Counted from the first letter of the stretch, positions 7,803 to 16,538 are shown. The stretch is 64,000 nt of DNA from Lentibacillus siamensis (GCF_039522605.1 NZ_BAAADS010000018.1:310001-374000), one strand, 5' to 3'. Numbers and translations are program-made. Notes: a model not told the origin generated them from the letters alone.

Positions 7803-8080
7803 GGAAATCATCCCCATTCATAACCAATCATTGTGGTTTGTTTCACCAATATGGACAGTATATTTAACACCATTGCCATAAAATTATGATTAGTGAAGTT
7901 TATATGTAAGCGCATTCCCGTAATATTTTTAAATTAAACCATGAAGAATAGCGATGAAACAATCGGGATTCCGGGAGAATTTCAGTTAAAAATTTTTGCT
8001 GTGTGTATATTACTTTTCAATTGTCACCAAATGTTCTAAAATAGAAATTAGTTACCAAAATGTTTTAACAATTATATATA

Positions 8081-8099
8081 ATTGCATATTTGATGCAAT
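8081..8099. promoter_or_regulatory. Palindrome upstream of acsA
   Basis: ATTGCAT (8081-8087) and ATGCAAT (8093-8099) form a perfect 7-bp inverted repeat with a 5-bp centre, 67 bp upstream of acsA. It may be an operator for an unidentified regulator. The rest of the 7803-8165 gap has no gene. Confidence 0.35.
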
Positions 8100-8127
8100 T
8101 GTATCGTATTCCTTTATTAAAAAGGAT

Positions 8128-8141
8128 TGCAAACGGTTTCA
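8128..8141 (+). promoter_or_regulatory. Probable CcpA cre site of acsA
   Basis: TGCAAACGGTTTCA matches the cre consensus TGWAANCGNTNWCA at all but one position. It lies 25 bp upstream of the acsA start. Carbon catabolite repression of acsA by CcpA is known in B. subtilis. Confidence 0.6.
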
Positions 8142-8165
8142 AAATTTTCAGGATGAGGTGATAGG

Positions 8166-9881
8166 ATGCATACGGAAAAAATACCTGCACGCGAAGGTAA
8201 TCATAATCTACAGGACTATGAAAAAATGCGGAAGACTTTTTCATGGGATGATATGAAAAAGAACTTCAGCTGGAATGAAACTGGTAAAGTAAATATGGCA
8301 TATGAGGCAATTGACCGCCATGCCGAAAATCCGGATACGAAGGACAAAATTGCGCTGCATTACTCCTCACCGGATCGGGAAGAATCATTGACTTTCGATG
8401 ATTTGAAAAAAAGCAGTAACCAGTTTGCCAATGTGTTAAAAAAATACAATGTGGAAAAAGGCGAACGAATCTTCCTGTTTCTCCCTAGAAGCCCTGAGTT
8501 TTATGCGGCATTTTTAGGGATTCTCAAAGTGGGGGCAATTGCCGGTCCGCTATTTGAAGCATTCATGGAACAGGCAGTACGTGACCGTCTGCAGGACAGT
8601 GAAGCAAGCATGCTGATTACGACACCGGATTTGCTTGAGCGGGTGCCGCAGGATGATTTGCCTGATTTGAAAAAGATTGTTCTGGTCGGCGACAGTAAGG
8701 AAACATCTGACAAATACATTGATTACGATAAGGAAATGAAAGATGCATCAACCGATTTTGAGATGGAATGGGTTGATTTGGAAGATGGCATGGTCATTCA
8801 TTATACATCTGGTTCCACAGGTAAACCAAAAGGTGTATATCATGTCCATAATGCAATGATTCAGCATTATGCAACCGCGGAATGGGTGCTTGATCTGAAG
8901 AAAGATGACGTATACTGGTGTACAGCTGACCCGGGCTGGGTTACCGGAACAAGCTACGGTATATTTGCCCCATGGCTGTATGGAGTGACCAACGTTGTCC
9001 GTGGTGGCAGATTCAGTCCGGATGCATGGTACGGGACACTTGATAAATATAATGTAACGGTATGGTATACAGCGCCGACCGCCCTGCGGAAATTGGTAAG
9101 TGCAGGTTCAGAAATACCGAAGAAACACGATCTTTCTTCATTGCGCCATATTATGAGTGTCGGGGAGCCGCTGAATCCTGAAGTGGTTTCATGGGGACTG
9201 GAAGCATTTGATTTAAGAATTCATGATACATGGTGGATGACGGAGACAGGAGCACAGCTTATTGTCAACATTCCTTCCATGGAAATCCGATCCGGTTCAA
9301 TGGGTAAGCCGCTTCCTGGAATTGAAGCATCGATCGTGGATAATGAAGGAAATGAACTTCCGCCAAACCAGATGGGCAACCTGGCGATCAAAAAAGGATG
9401 GCCATCGATGATGCGTAAAATCTGGAAACGTCCGGAGAAATTTGAAAGCTATTTTATCAACGGCTGGTACGTCTCCGGTGACAGTGCATATAAGGATGAA
9501 GATGGGTACTTCTGGTTCCAGGGTCGTCTTGACGATGTGATCAACACATCCGGTGAACGTGTCGGACCATTTGAAGTTGAAAGTAAATTGATTGAGCATG
9601 AAGCCGTTGCGGAGGCTGGTGTTATCGGTAAGCCGGATCCGGAGCGCGGTGAAATCATCAAAGCGTTTATTACGCTGAATGATGGCTATAAAGAATCTGA
9701 TGAATTGCTTGAGGAAATCCGTCAATTTATTAAAACGGGTCTGAGTGCACATGCTGCCCCAAGGGAATTGGAAGTAAAAGATTCCATTCCAAAAACGCGC
9801 AGTGGTAAAATCATGCGCCGTCTCCTGAAATCATGGGAGCTCGGTCTTCCAACAGGTGATACATCAACATTGGAAGAATAA
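8166..9881 (+). CDS. acsA: Acetyl-CoA synthetase (AMP-forming)
   Basis: This cytoplasmic enzyme makes acetyl-CoA from acetate, ATP and CoA through an acetyl-adenylate. The 571-residue length equals that of B. subtilis AcsA. Visible are the adenylation P-loop YTSGSTGKPKG (about 213-223), the acetate-pocket region TADPGWVTGTSYG, the TWWMTETG motif, the hinge GRLDDVINTSGERV and the C-terminal SGKIMRR lysine (about K548), which is acetylated in this family. A GGATGAGGTGATAGG site precedes the ATG. A near-consensus cre site just upstream suggests repression by CcpA in glucose. The gene stands alone and shares a bidirectional terminator with hmp. Confidence 0.95.
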   Translation: MHTEKIPAREGNHNLQDYEKMRKTFSWDDMKKNFSWNETGKVNMAYEAIDRHAENPDTKDKIALHYSSPDREESLTFDDLKKSSNQFANVLKKYNVEKGERIFLFLPRSPEFYAAFLGILKVGAIAGPLFEAFMEQAVRDRLQDSEASMLITTPDLLERVPQDDLPDLKKIVLVGDSKETSDKYIDYDKEMKDASTDFEMEWVDLEDGMVIHYTSGSTGKPKGVYHVHNAMIQHYATAEWVLDLKKDDVYWCTADPGWVTGTSYGIFAPWLYGVTNVVRGGRFSPDAWYGTLDKYNVTVWYTAPTALRKLVSAGSEIPKKHDLSSLRHIMSVGEPLNPEVVSWGLEAFDLRIHDTWWMTETGAQLIVNIPSMEIRSGSMGKPLPGIEASIVDNEGNELPPNQMGNLAIKKGWPSMMRKIWKRPEKFESYFINGWYVSGDSAYKDEDGYFWFQGRLDDVINTSGERVGPFEVESKLIEHEAVAEAGVIGKPDPERGEIIKAFITLNDGYKESDELLEEIRQFIKTGLSAHAAPRELEVKDSIPKTRSGKIMRRLLKSWELGLPTGDTSTLEE

Positions 9882-9891
9882 TAGATACAAA

Positions 9892-9920
9892 AAAGGGTGC
9901 CTATCTTGCAGGCACCCTTT
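9892..9920. terminator. Bidirectional terminator between acsA and hmp
   Basis: AAAGGGTGCC (9892-9901) and GGCACCCTTT (9911-9920) are perfect complements with a 9-nt loop, with A/T tracts on both sides. Confidence 0.85.
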
Positions 9921-9932
9921 CTTGAATGAGTT

Positions 9933-11168
9933 TTAAGCAGTTATTGCTTTTGCTGGTCCGAAAAATTCAAAATGGATATCTTTTTCCGCCACATTGTATT
10001 TTTTCAGGTTTTGATACATTGCTTTCATGAATCCTTCTGGTCCGCAAAAATAAAATGCACTGTCATTTGTCGGAAGAATGGATGACAGCCATTCCAGGTC
10101 GACATATCCTGCTTTGTGATATGCTCCTTCATCTTCTGCTGCCGGATCCGCATAAACGGTATATGCATGCAGCTGTTGATGTGCATCATTCAATTTCCGG
10201 ACGTAATCTTTCATCGCATGAACATTTCCGTTATGTGCTGCATGGATAAAATAAATTTCCCGATCCGGATTTTGTTTAATCGTTGTGTCCAGCATGCTCA
10301 TCATGGGGGTCAGGCCAACACCGCCGCTCATTAGTACCAGTGGTCGTGTATCTTCCTGATCCAGCTTAAAATCACCGGATGGCGCGCTGATTGGCAGCAT
10401 ACTTCCTTTTTCGATTTGTGTGTGCAGATAATTGGATACAATCCCTGCCGGCAATCCATTCAGGGCGTCCTCCCGTTTAACACTGATCCGGTAATATCCT
10501 TCACCGGGAGCGGCTGATAGACTGTATTGCCGCAAATGGGTATATGGTTGTCCGGCTATTTCTGCTTTTACTGTAATATATTGGCCCGGCTGATAAATCG
10601 GAAACGGATTTCCATCGGCAGGTTCCAGGTAAAATGATGTGATGACATCACTTTCCGCCACTTTATCCACGACTTTGAAGTTGCGGAAATCAATCCATCC
10701 GCCAGTTGTATTCTTCAGTTCCTGATACATTTCCTTTTCGGTATCAATAAATACACCGGAAATAACACCATATGCTTTTTCCCATGCATTGATTACATCG
10801 TCACTTGCTGTGTCCCCCAACACATCTTTCATAGCAAGCAATAAATATTTTCCGACGATTGGATAATGCTCCGGCTTAATGTTCAGGCTCTTATGTTTTT
10901 GGGCAATTTGTTTTACTTGCGGCAGGATATCGCCAAGCTGATCAATATTGGCTGCCGCCGCATAGACTGTATTTGCCAGTGCCTTTGACTGATTCCCTTT
11001 GCGCTGGTTCGTCTGATTAAAAATATTTTTCAGTTCAGGATGATTTTCAAACATGAGCTGATAAAACCTGCTTGTAATGTCATCCCCTCGCTCCTGTAAT
11101 ACAGGTACGGTAGCTTTTACAATATCCCTTGTCTGTTTATCCAACTCCACTGTAGCTTGTGTAGTCAA
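9933..11168 (-). CDS. hmp: Flavohemoglobin (nitric oxide dioxygenase)
   Basis: Hmp turns NO and O2 into nitrate using NADPH, protecting against nitrosative stress. The 411 residues hold a globin domain (1-150; B10 Tyr about Y36, proximal His about H92 in QKHKS), an FAD domain with the RQYS motif (about 212-215), and an NAD domain with SGGVGLTPMMSML and YFCGPEGFM. The start is a TTG with AAAGGAG 10 nt upstream. In B. subtilis hmp is controlled by NsrR and ResDE. A perfect 9-bp inverted repeat immediately upstream may be such an operator. It is transcribed toward acsA and shares its terminator. Confidence 0.95.
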   Translation of the reverse strand: MTTQATVELDKQTRDIVKATVPVLQERGDDITSRFYQLMFENHPELKNIFNQTNQRKGNQSKALANTVYAAAANIDQLGDILPQVKQIAQKHKSLNIKPEHYPIVGKYLLLAMKDVLGDTASDDVINAWEKAYGVISGVFIDTEKEMYQELKNTTGGWIDFRNFKVVDKVAESDVITSFYLEPADGNPFPIYQPGQYITVKAEIAGQPYTHLRQYSLSAAPGEGYYRISVKREDALNGLPAGIVSNYLHTQIEKGSMLPISAPSGDFKLDQEDTRPLVLMSGGVGLTPMMSMLDTTIKQNPDREIYFIHAAHNGNVHAMKDYVRKLNDAHQQLHAYTVYADPAAEDEGAYHKAGYVDLEWLSSILPTNDSAFYFCGPEGFMKAMYQNLKKYNVAEKDIHFEFFGPAKAITA

Positions 11169-11192
11169 AACAAAACACTCCTTTTATCCTAA

Positions 11193-11222
11193 AATAAAAT
11201 ATCCCCACTACTTTATTTTATT
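11193..11222. promoter_or_regulatory. AT-rich inverted repeat upstream of hmp
   Basis: AATAAAATA (11193-11201) and TATTTTATT (11214-11222) are perfect complements with a 12-bp centre, 25 bp upstream of the hmp start codon. An NsrR- or ResD-type operator is plausible but the match to a consensus is not tested. Confidence 0.4.
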
Positions 11223-11337
11223 CCTGTAGAAGACATGGTCACTATGAGTAAAAGGTTGGTTTAAGTGTTAAAGCTTTGTGAAGTTGTCACATATTATAGG
11301 TCTTTTTACCTAAAAATGTTCACAAATTGGGATGGAT

Positions 11338-11362
11338 GTTTTATTTTGAATCATACGGGAAG
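11338..11362 (+). promoter_or_regulatory. Possible sigma-B promoter of the DJ-1/PfpI gene
   Basis: GTTTTA (11338-11343), a 13-bp spacer and GGGAAG (11357-11362) resemble the GTTTAA/GGGTAT consensus. General stress induction is known for the B. subtilis relatives of this family. Confidence 0.4.
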
Positions 11363-11402
11363 AATTCTTGATGAATCATCTTCGTAAAGGAGTGGAATTA
11401 AG

Positions 11403-11921
11403 ATGAGTAAAAAAATAGCAACTGTTATTACAAATATGTTTGAAGATGTTGAATATACAGATCCGGCCAAGGCGTTTAAGGATGCCGGACATGAAGTTGT
11501 AACGATTGAAAAGGAAAAAGGAGCTGCTGTAACAGGCAAAAATAAGGAAGCGGAAGTTACGATCGATGAATCAATCGATAACGTGAAGGCGGAAGATTTT
11601 GATGCCTTATTCATTCCGGGTGGCTTTTCACCGGATCAGCTTCGCGCTGATGAGCGTTTTGTGAAGTTTGCCAAACAATTTATGGATGCGGATAAACCAG
11701 TCTTTGCCATTTGTCATGGACCACAGCTGCTGATAACAGCAAAAGCGTTGGAAGGACGCAAGGCAACCGGGTTTACATCCATCCAAGTCGATATGGAGTA
11801 TGCTGGTGCAAATGTGCAGGATGAGGAAGTCGTTGTTTGCTGCAACCAGCTTGTTACAAGCAGACAGCCGGATGATATTCCAGCATTTAACCGTGAAGCA
11901 TTGAAGATTCTTGATAAATAG
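11403..11921 (+). CDS. DJ-1/PfpI family protein (general stress protein YfkM type)
   Basis: The 172-residue protein has the flavodoxin-like DJ-1/PfpI fold. The nucleophile is C104 in the elbow motif AICHGPQ; an acidic partner is in NMFEDVEYTDP (E14-E17) and the loop IPGGFSPDQLR precedes it. Members act as glyoxalase III or protein deglycases or as general stress proteins; substrate is not evident here. The length equals B. subtilis YfkM. RBS AAAGGAG precedes the ATG. A sigma-B-like promoter lies upstream and a strong terminator follows, so it is a single-gene unit. Confidence 0.85.
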   Translation: MSKKIATVITNMFEDVEYTDPAKAFKDAGHEVVTIEKEKGAAVTGKNKEAEVTIDESIDNVKAEDFDALFIPGGFSPDQLRADERFVKFAKQFMDADKPVFAICHGPQLLITAKALEGRKATGFTSIQVDMEYAGANVQDEEVVVCCNQLVTSRQPDDIPAFNREALKILDK

Positions 11922-11936
11922 TATATGGATTCCGCA

Positions 11937-11970
11937 ACCCCCCCTTTTTTTAAGTTAAGGGGGTATTTTT
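11937..11970 (+). terminator. Terminator of the DJ-1/PfpI gene
   Basis: A C-rich arm (ACCCCCC) pairs with GGGGGT across an A/T loop, followed by a T run. Confidence 0.65.
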
Positions 11971-12034
11971 ATTTCAAATCCTGATAGAAAGGTAAAAGTT
12001 CCCGATAGAAGTTAAAATAATGTTCTACAGCGGG

Positions 12035-12568
12035 TCAAATCGGATCGGTTTTCGCTTCCATTACCGTTCGCATCAGGTACAGAGCATAGTCATTACCATC
12101 CTGCTCTTCAGAGGCCATGCAATTTTCCGGAACATGCATGGAATACCGGTACATATAAGCATCCTTTGCGGTAAACAAAATGCAAATGTCGCCCGCAATG
12201 CCTGCCATAATTATATGCGTCCGGTTCAGCTCGTTCAGCAGTGAGTGTAATGGTGTTTGAAAAAAAGCTGAATGCTGCGGTTTGATTAAAAAATAATCAT
12301 TGTCATCCGGTTTCAACTCGGAAATAATCTCTTGGCTGTACTCATTTTCACAATGAGCAATGATTTTTTGAAAATCTGCCTGCCAATAACCATAATGATC
12401 ATTTACATAGATGATGGGAATATTATTTTTCTTGCCGAATTCCCGTAATTTTTTCAGATGTGGTAAAATCGGTTTAGTATGTGTGAGCAGTTTTTCGCTG
12501 CCATTAAAATTAAAGTCATTTATTATATCAATAAATATAATAGCACTGTTTTCAATTGAATCGTTCAT
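12035..12568 (-). CDS. yaaI: Isochorismatase-family cysteine hydrolase YaaI
   Basis: The 177-residue protein is a cysteine hydrolase of the isochorismatase superfamily. The catalytic triad is visible: D14 in IFIDIINDF, K96 in FLIKPQHSAF and C129 in AGIAGDICILFTAKDA. The position next to and divergent from tadA matches yaaI of B. subtilis. The true substrate is unknown there as well; amidase activity on small amides is typical of the family. I took the ATG at 12568, which has AAGGAG 7-8 nt upstream; the longer frame to 12652 would run into the tadA start region. Confidence 0.85.
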   Translation of the reverse strand: MNDSIENSAIIFIDIINDFNFNGSEKLLTHTKPILPHLKKLREFGKKNNIPIIYVNDHYGYWQADFQKIIAHCENEYSQEIISELKPDDNDYFLIKPQHSAFFQTPLHSLLNELNRTHIIMAGIAGDICILFTAKDAYMYRYSMHVPENCMASEEQDGNDYALYLMRTVMEAKTDPI

Positions 12569-12638
12569 GTTTGGACTCCTTTCCTGTTCTTTATTTATTT
12601 CCTGAATTTCATATTTCAAACTTATGGGGTGGTAATCC

Positions 12639-13103
12639 GTGGATGATAACATACATATGCGCGACGCAATAGATCAGGCGTTGAAAGCGAAGGAAATTGG
12701 TGAAGTGCCCATTGGTGCGGTGATTCTTTTCAAAGGTAAAGTAATTGGCTCCGGTTACAATGTGCGTGAAACTTCCCAGACAACATTATCCCATGCTGAA
12801 CTGATTGCCATCAAAGAAGCAAATGAAACAATTGGAAGCTGGCGGTTGGAAGATTGCACCTTGTATGTAACGCTTGAGCCGTGTCCGATGTGTGCCGGTG
12901 CGATTGTGCAATCAAGGATCAAACGGGTTGTCTATGGTGCACCTGATCGGAAAGCAGGTTGTGCCGGAACTCTGATGAATCTGTTGAATGAGGAGCGGTT
13001 TAATCATCAGGTGGAAGTAACAAGTGGCGTCCTGGGTGAAGAATGCGGACAACTTTTGACTGATTTTTTTAAAGAGCTTCGGCAACAACGAAAAAAAAAT
13101 TAA
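12639..13103 (+). CDS. tadA: tRNA-specific adenosine deaminase
   Basis: TadA deaminates A34 of tRNA-Arg(ACG) to inosine, so the tRNA can read CGU, CGC and CGA. The 154-residue cytidine-deaminase fold shows the zinc site: H52-A-E54 (HAE) and PCPMCAGAI with C82 and C85. The start is a GTG with GGGGTGG 7 nt upstream. It is followed by the SRP RNA gene and then dnaX, the order known from B. subtilis. Confidence 0.95.
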   Translation: MDDNIHMRDAIDQALKAKEIGEVPIGAVILFKGKVIGSGYNVRETSQTTLSHAELIAIKEANETIGSWRLEDCTLYVTLEPCPMCAGAIVQSRIKRVVYGAPDRKAGCAGTLMNLLNEERFNHQVEVTSGVLGEECGQLLTDFFKELRQQRKKN

Positions 13104-13132
13104 CGTTTCCATATTCTTTCATCGAATTTGAA

Positions 13133-13161
13133 TTGCATTATTTAAGCAAAATGGTTATAAT
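13133..13161 (+). promoter_or_regulatory. Promoter of the SRP RNA gene
   Basis: TTGCAT (13133-13138), a 17-bp spacer and a perfect TATAAT (13156-13161) lie about 7 bp before the expected RNA 5' end. Confidence 0.8.
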
Positions 13162-13167
13162 GGGTAG

Positions 13168-13437
13168 TGCCGTGCTAAGTGGGGAGGTAGCGGTGCCCTG
13201 TACTCGCAATCCGCTAGAGCGAGACTGAATCCCCATTCGAGGTAGGGTGATTTTAAGGTCTGCCTCAAGGGATTGGTGTTGACGTTCAGGTCCTGCGCAA
13301 CAGAGACCCATGAATTCTGTCAGGTCCGGAAGGAAGCAGCAGTAAGTGGTCATCTCTGTGTGCCGCGGGGAAGCCTGGGCAGAGCCATGAACTTGGGTAA
13401 CGCTTAGGAACATCTTATCGACAATGGGTGCACGGTA
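13168..13437 (+). ncRNA. scr: Signal recognition particle RNA (scRNA, large Bacillus type)
   Basis: The gene encodes the roughly 270-nt SRP RNA with Alu and S domains, which pairs with Ffh for cotranslational targeting to the membrane. The universal S-domain stretch GTCAGGTCCGGAAGGAAGC is present, with its asymmetric loop, as is the Alu-domain segment GTGCCGTGCTAAG at the 5' end. The 3' end closes with GGTGCACGGTA. The position between tadA and dnaX matches B. subtilis scr. A strong promoter and a terminator flank it. The exact ends are set by analogy to the 271-nt B. subtilis RNA. Confidence 0.95.
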
Positions 13438-13450
13438 TACATAGCAGAAG

Positions 13451-13489
13451 GCTGCATTGCTCTCAATATGAGGTGGTGCAGCTTTTTTT
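13451..13489 (+). terminator. Terminator of the SRP RNA gene
   Basis: GCTGCA (13451-13456) pairs with TGCAGC (13477-13482), followed by seven T residues. Confidence 0.8.
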
Positions 13490-13572
13490 GGTCGCAGGCG
13501 CTTAGGTGCCTGTACCACCCAAATTTTGTCGAAAAATGTCGAATTCATTCGGATAATTTGTTCGCTTAATGG

Positions 13573-13602
13573 TTCACATTTACCCCTGAAATCGAGTATA
13601 AT
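13573..13602 (+). promoter_or_regulatory. Promoter upstream of dnaX
   Basis: TTCACA (13573-13578), an 18-bp spacer and TATAAT (13597-13602), 33 bp before the dnaX ATG. Confidence 0.6.
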
Positions 13603-13634
13603 TTAGGTAGACTTCACAAAGGGGAACGTATATT

Positions 13635-15326
13635 ATGAGTTATCAGGCTTTATATCGTGTCTGGCGTCCTAGAAATTTTCAGGATGTGGTTGGACAATCA
13701 CAGATAACACGAACACTGCAAAATGCGATTGTTCAGGAGAAATTTTCGCATGCATACATTTTTTCCGGCCCGCGTGGAACCGGTAAAACAAGTGCGGCCA
13801 AAATTTTTGCCAAGACGATTAACTGTGAAAAAGCCCCTGTGAAAGAACCGTGTAATGAATGTGATGCATGCAGAGGCATTCAGGATGGCTCGATTTCCGA
13901 TGTAATTGAAATGGATGCGGCATCCCATACGAGTGTTGAAGATATTCGCGATATCCGTGATAAGGTAAAATATGCCTCAAGTGTTGTCCCATATAAAGTT
14001 TATATTATCGATGAGGTTCACATGATTTCGGTTAATGCATTCAATGCGCTCTTAAAAACGCTGGAAGAGCCGCCGAAACATGTTGTATTTATTTTGGCCA
14101 CGACTGAACCACATAAAATACCACTGACGATTTTATCCAGGTGTCAGCGCTTTGATTTCAAACCAATCTCCAGTCAGTCGATTGTGGAGCGAATAAAGAC
14201 GATTATTGAAAAAGAGGAAATCAGCGTGTCATCTGAAGCATTGGATACGATTGCGCTAGCCGCAGAGGGCGGGATGCGTGATGCTTTGAGTATTCTCGAT
14301 CAGGCAGTCTCTTACAGTGATGAAGGTGTGGAACTGGATGATGTTCTTGCTGTAACAGGAGGCGTATCCCAGAAAATCCTGACAGAAATTGTTGGAGCGA
14401 TGTATGAAAAGGATGTACAGCAAGCCTTATCACTGCTTGATGAAATGATTCAAAACGGGAAAGATCCAGCTCGCTTTGTGTATGATCTTATTTATTTCTC
14501 CCGTGATTTGTTATTATATAAAAGTGCCCCGTCACTTGAAGGAATTCTGGAGCGGGCGATTATCGATGAAAGCTTTAAACAGCTTGCCGATACGGTATCA
14601 GTGGACTGGATTCAGGATGCAATTATGCACCTGAACCAATGTCAGCAGGAAATAAAGTGGACGAATAGTCCAAAAGTGTTTATTGAGATTGCACTGCTTA
14701 CCATAACAAATAAAGAATCGGCGGCACATGAATCCGGTAGTGCTGCAGAATCAGAAGCAGTTACCGGTCTTTTAAGCAGACTGGAACATTTGGAAAAAGA
14801 GCTCACTGCATTGAAAGACGCACCTGCAAGTGCCCCCCGTCAGGCACCTGCTGCGGAACCGAGACGGCCACAGGCAAGGGCAACACGAAACAGTTATAAA
14901 ATTCCATATGAAAAAATCCGCAATGTGCTGCAGGAAGCGGAAAAACCCGCGCTGAAGGAAGTGCAGTCACAATGGGCGGCATTTTTAAATAAACTGAAGT
15001 CCGCAAGTGCCCCGGCACATGCAACAATTCAGGACAGCAAACCAGCAGCTGCATCGCAACAGGCGCTTGTGGTACAGTTTAAATATGAGATTCATTGTTC
15101 GCTTTTTCTCGAACATCGGGAAACAGTTGAATCCGTACTGACCAGTGTGACAGGCAAGAAATTGCCGGTCATTCCGATTCCGGCGAATAATTGGCAGGAA
15201 TTGCGCAATGAATATATTAGCAGACAGGAACAGTCAGCAAGTAAACAGGATGATCAGGAGGAAGACCCGCTCATTTCTGAAGCAAGAAAACTTGTTGGTG
15301 ACGATTTACTGGAAATACATGATTAG
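13635..15326 (+). CDS. dnaX: DNA polymerase III subunit gamma/tau
   Basis: DnaX is the ATPase motor of the clamp loader that places the beta clamp on DNA. The 563 residues hold an AAA+ domain with Walker A GPRGTGKTS (45-53), a zinc module C64-C73-C76-C79, the DEVH Walker B (126-129) and sensor I ILATTEPHKIP. Domain III runs to about 370, followed by an Ala/Pro-rich linker and a tau C-terminus that would bind PolC. RBS AAAGGGGAACG precedes the ATG. It heads the dnaX-yaaK-recR cluster. I see no clear slippery site for a gamma frameshift. Confidence 0.95.
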   Translation: MSYQALYRVWRPRNFQDVVGQSQITRTLQNAIVQEKFSHAYIFSGPRGTGKTSAAKIFAKTINCEKAPVKEPCNECDACRGIQDGSISDVIEMDAASHTSVEDIRDIRDKVKYASSVVPYKVYIIDEVHMISVNAFNALLKTLEEPPKHVVFILATTEPHKIPLTILSRCQRFDFKPISSQSIVERIKTIIEKEEISVSSEALDTIALAAEGGMRDALSILDQAVSYSDEGVELDDVLAVTGGVSQKILTEIVGAMYEKDVQQALSLLDEMIQNGKDPARFVYDLIYFSRDLLLYKSAPSLEGILERAIIDESFKQLADTVSVDWIQDAIMHLNQCQQEIKWTNSPKVFIEIALLTITNKESAAHESGSAAESEAVTGLLSRLEHLEKELTALKDAPASAPRQAPAAEPRRPQARATRNSYKIPYEKIRNVLQEAEKPALKEVQSQWAAFLNKLKSASAPAHATIQDSKPAAASQQALVVQFKYEIHCSLFLEHRETVESVLTSVTGKKLPVIPIPANNWQELRNEYISRQEQSASKQDDQEEDPLISEARKLVGDDLLEIHD

Positions 15327-15356
15327 CATAATTTAAATTACAAGGAGGCGATTTCC

Positions 15357-15677
15357 ATGAAAGGTGGAAATATGGGTAACATGATGAAACAGATGCAAAA
15401 AATGCAAAAGAAAATGATGAAAGCGCAGGATGAACTGCATGAAATGACGTTTGAAGCATCCGCGGGCGGTGGCATGGTTACCGTAGTGGCAAATGGTAAA
15501 AAAGAAATTACCGATGTGCAAATCAAGGAAGAAGTAGTTGATCCGGATGATGTGGAAATGCTGCAGGACCTTATTTTGACCGCGACAAACGATGTGATTA
15601 AACAAATTGATGATAAAACAAATGATACGATGGGACAATTCACGAAAGGATTAAATATGCCTGGTGGAATGTTCTAA
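15357..15677 (+). CDS. yaaK: YbaB/EbfC family nucleoid-associated protein (YaaK)
   Basis: The 106-residue protein binds DNA as a dimer with a tweezer-like shape and is thought to act in nucleoid structure or alongside RecR. The N-terminal helix is very methionine- and lysine-rich (MKGGNMGNMMKQMQKMQKKM), and the core MTFEASAGGGMVTVVANGKKEI with DPDDVEMLQDLI is diagnostic. It lies 30 bp after dnaX with an AAGGAGG site and precedes recR, the standard Bacillus arrangement. Confidence 0.95.
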   Translation: MKGGNMGNMMKQMQKMQKKMMKAQDELHEMTFEASAGGGMVTVVANGKKEITDVQIKEEVVDPDDVEMLQDLILTATNDVIKQIDDKTNDTMGQFTKGLNMPGGMF

Positions 15678-15710
15678 TTTCAGAACATCAACATGATGAT
15701 TGACCGAATT

Positions 15711-15763
15711 AAGAAAAACTTCGGCACTCACATCACGTGTGGGACTATGCCTGAGTTTTTCTA
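15711..15763. repeat. Dispersed hairpin repeat, family B copy 1
   Basis: The arms AGAAAAACT-T-CGGCA and TGCC-T-GAGTTTTTCT form a long imperfect hairpin between yaaK and recR. Closely similar hairpins lie at 16539-16584 and 62364-62416. The T-rich 3' arm could work as a leaky terminator. Confidence 0.7.
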
Positions 15764-15779
15764 ATTGGAGGCATATTGT

Positions 15780-16376
15780 ATGTATTATCCTGAGCCGATT
15801 TCCAGATTGATAGACAGCTTTACAAAATTGCCGGGGATTGGACCGAAAACCGCTGTTCGACTGGCATTTTTTGTGTTAAATATGGAAGAAGATGATGTAC
15901 TGGATTTTGCGAAATCATTAGTGAATGCGAAACGTGAATTGACTCATTGCTCCACCTGTGGTCATATAACTGATCAAGATCCATGTTCCATTTGTCAGGA
16001 CACATCGAGGGATCAGTCCATCATCTGTGTTGTGCAGGATCCGAAAGATGTCATTGCGATGGAAAAGATGAAAGAATTCTACGGGAAATATCACGTTTTG
16101 CATGGAGCCATTTCACCTATGGACGGGATAGGACCTGAGGATATTAATGTGCCTGACCTCATCAACCGTTTGAAAGATGAGGAAGTGGAAGAATTGATTC
16201 TGGCTACAAACCCGAACATTGAAGGGGAAGCAACGGCAATGTATATTTCAAAACTTGTTAAACCATCAGGGATAAAAACGACCCGAATTGCGCATGGTCT
16301 TCCTGTTGGCGGTGACCTGGAGTATGCGGATGAGGTTACACTCTCGAAAGCGTTAGAGGGAAGAAGGGATGTATAG
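15780..16376 (+). CDS. recR: Recombination protein RecR
   Basis: RecR joins RecF and RecO to load RecA at gaps. The 198-residue length from the chosen start equals B. subtilis RecR. Visible are the N-terminal helix-hairpin-helix (LPGIGPKTAVRLAF), the zinc finger C57-x2-C60 ... C69-x2-C72 (CSTCGHITDQDPCSIC), the Toprim motif VVQDPKDVIAME and the Walker-like C-terminus LPVGGDLEYADEVTL. I chose ATG 15780 with TTGGAGG upstream rather than an in-frame codon at 15765. A family B hairpin separates it from yaaK. Confidence 0.95.
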   Translation: MYYPEPISRLIDSFTKLPGIGPKTAVRLAFFVLNMEEDDVLDFAKSLVNAKRELTHCSTCGHITDQDPCSICQDTSRDQSIICVVQDPKDVIAMEKMKEFYGKYHVLHGAISPMDGIGPEDINVPDLINRLKDEEVEELILATNPNIEGEATAMYISKLVKPSGIKTTRIAHGLPVGGDLEYADEVTLSKALEGRRDV

Positions 16377-16409
16377 CCTTTTCTTCTACACGGTGGATTG
16401 TAAGTTTTT

Positions 16410-16500
16410 TAGCAGTTAAGAAAGTATAAAATCCTTTCTTACTGCATAAGTGCAACTATGGCTGTCACCTAAAGGCTTGGTGACAACCAAGTTTTCTAAT
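16410..16500. repeat. Dispersed double-hairpin repeat, family C copy 1
   Basis: Hairpin one pairs GCAGTTAAGAAAG (16412-16424) with CTTTCTTACTGC (ending 16445). Hairpin two pairs GTCACC with GGTGAC (about 16464-16484). It directly follows recR and may act as its terminator. A related copy follows bofA (17205-17266) and a diverged one lies at 56963-57018. Confidence 0.65.
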
Positions 16501-16538
16501 ATAACGTCATCCATTTTAGATTTATGGATGGCCTTATA

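Noticed and set aside
8141..8158. CodY box before acsA (AATTTTCAGGATGAG)
   Set aside because: Only the left half matches the AATTTTCWGAAAATT consensus, and it overlaps the ribosome site region.
13138..13548. 136-codon minus-strand ORF
   Set aside because: It lies opposite the SRP RNA gene and has no support.
13635..15326. Programmed frameshift in dnaX
   Set aside because: No convincing slippery heptamer plus stem-loop; Bacillus dnaX generally makes only tau.
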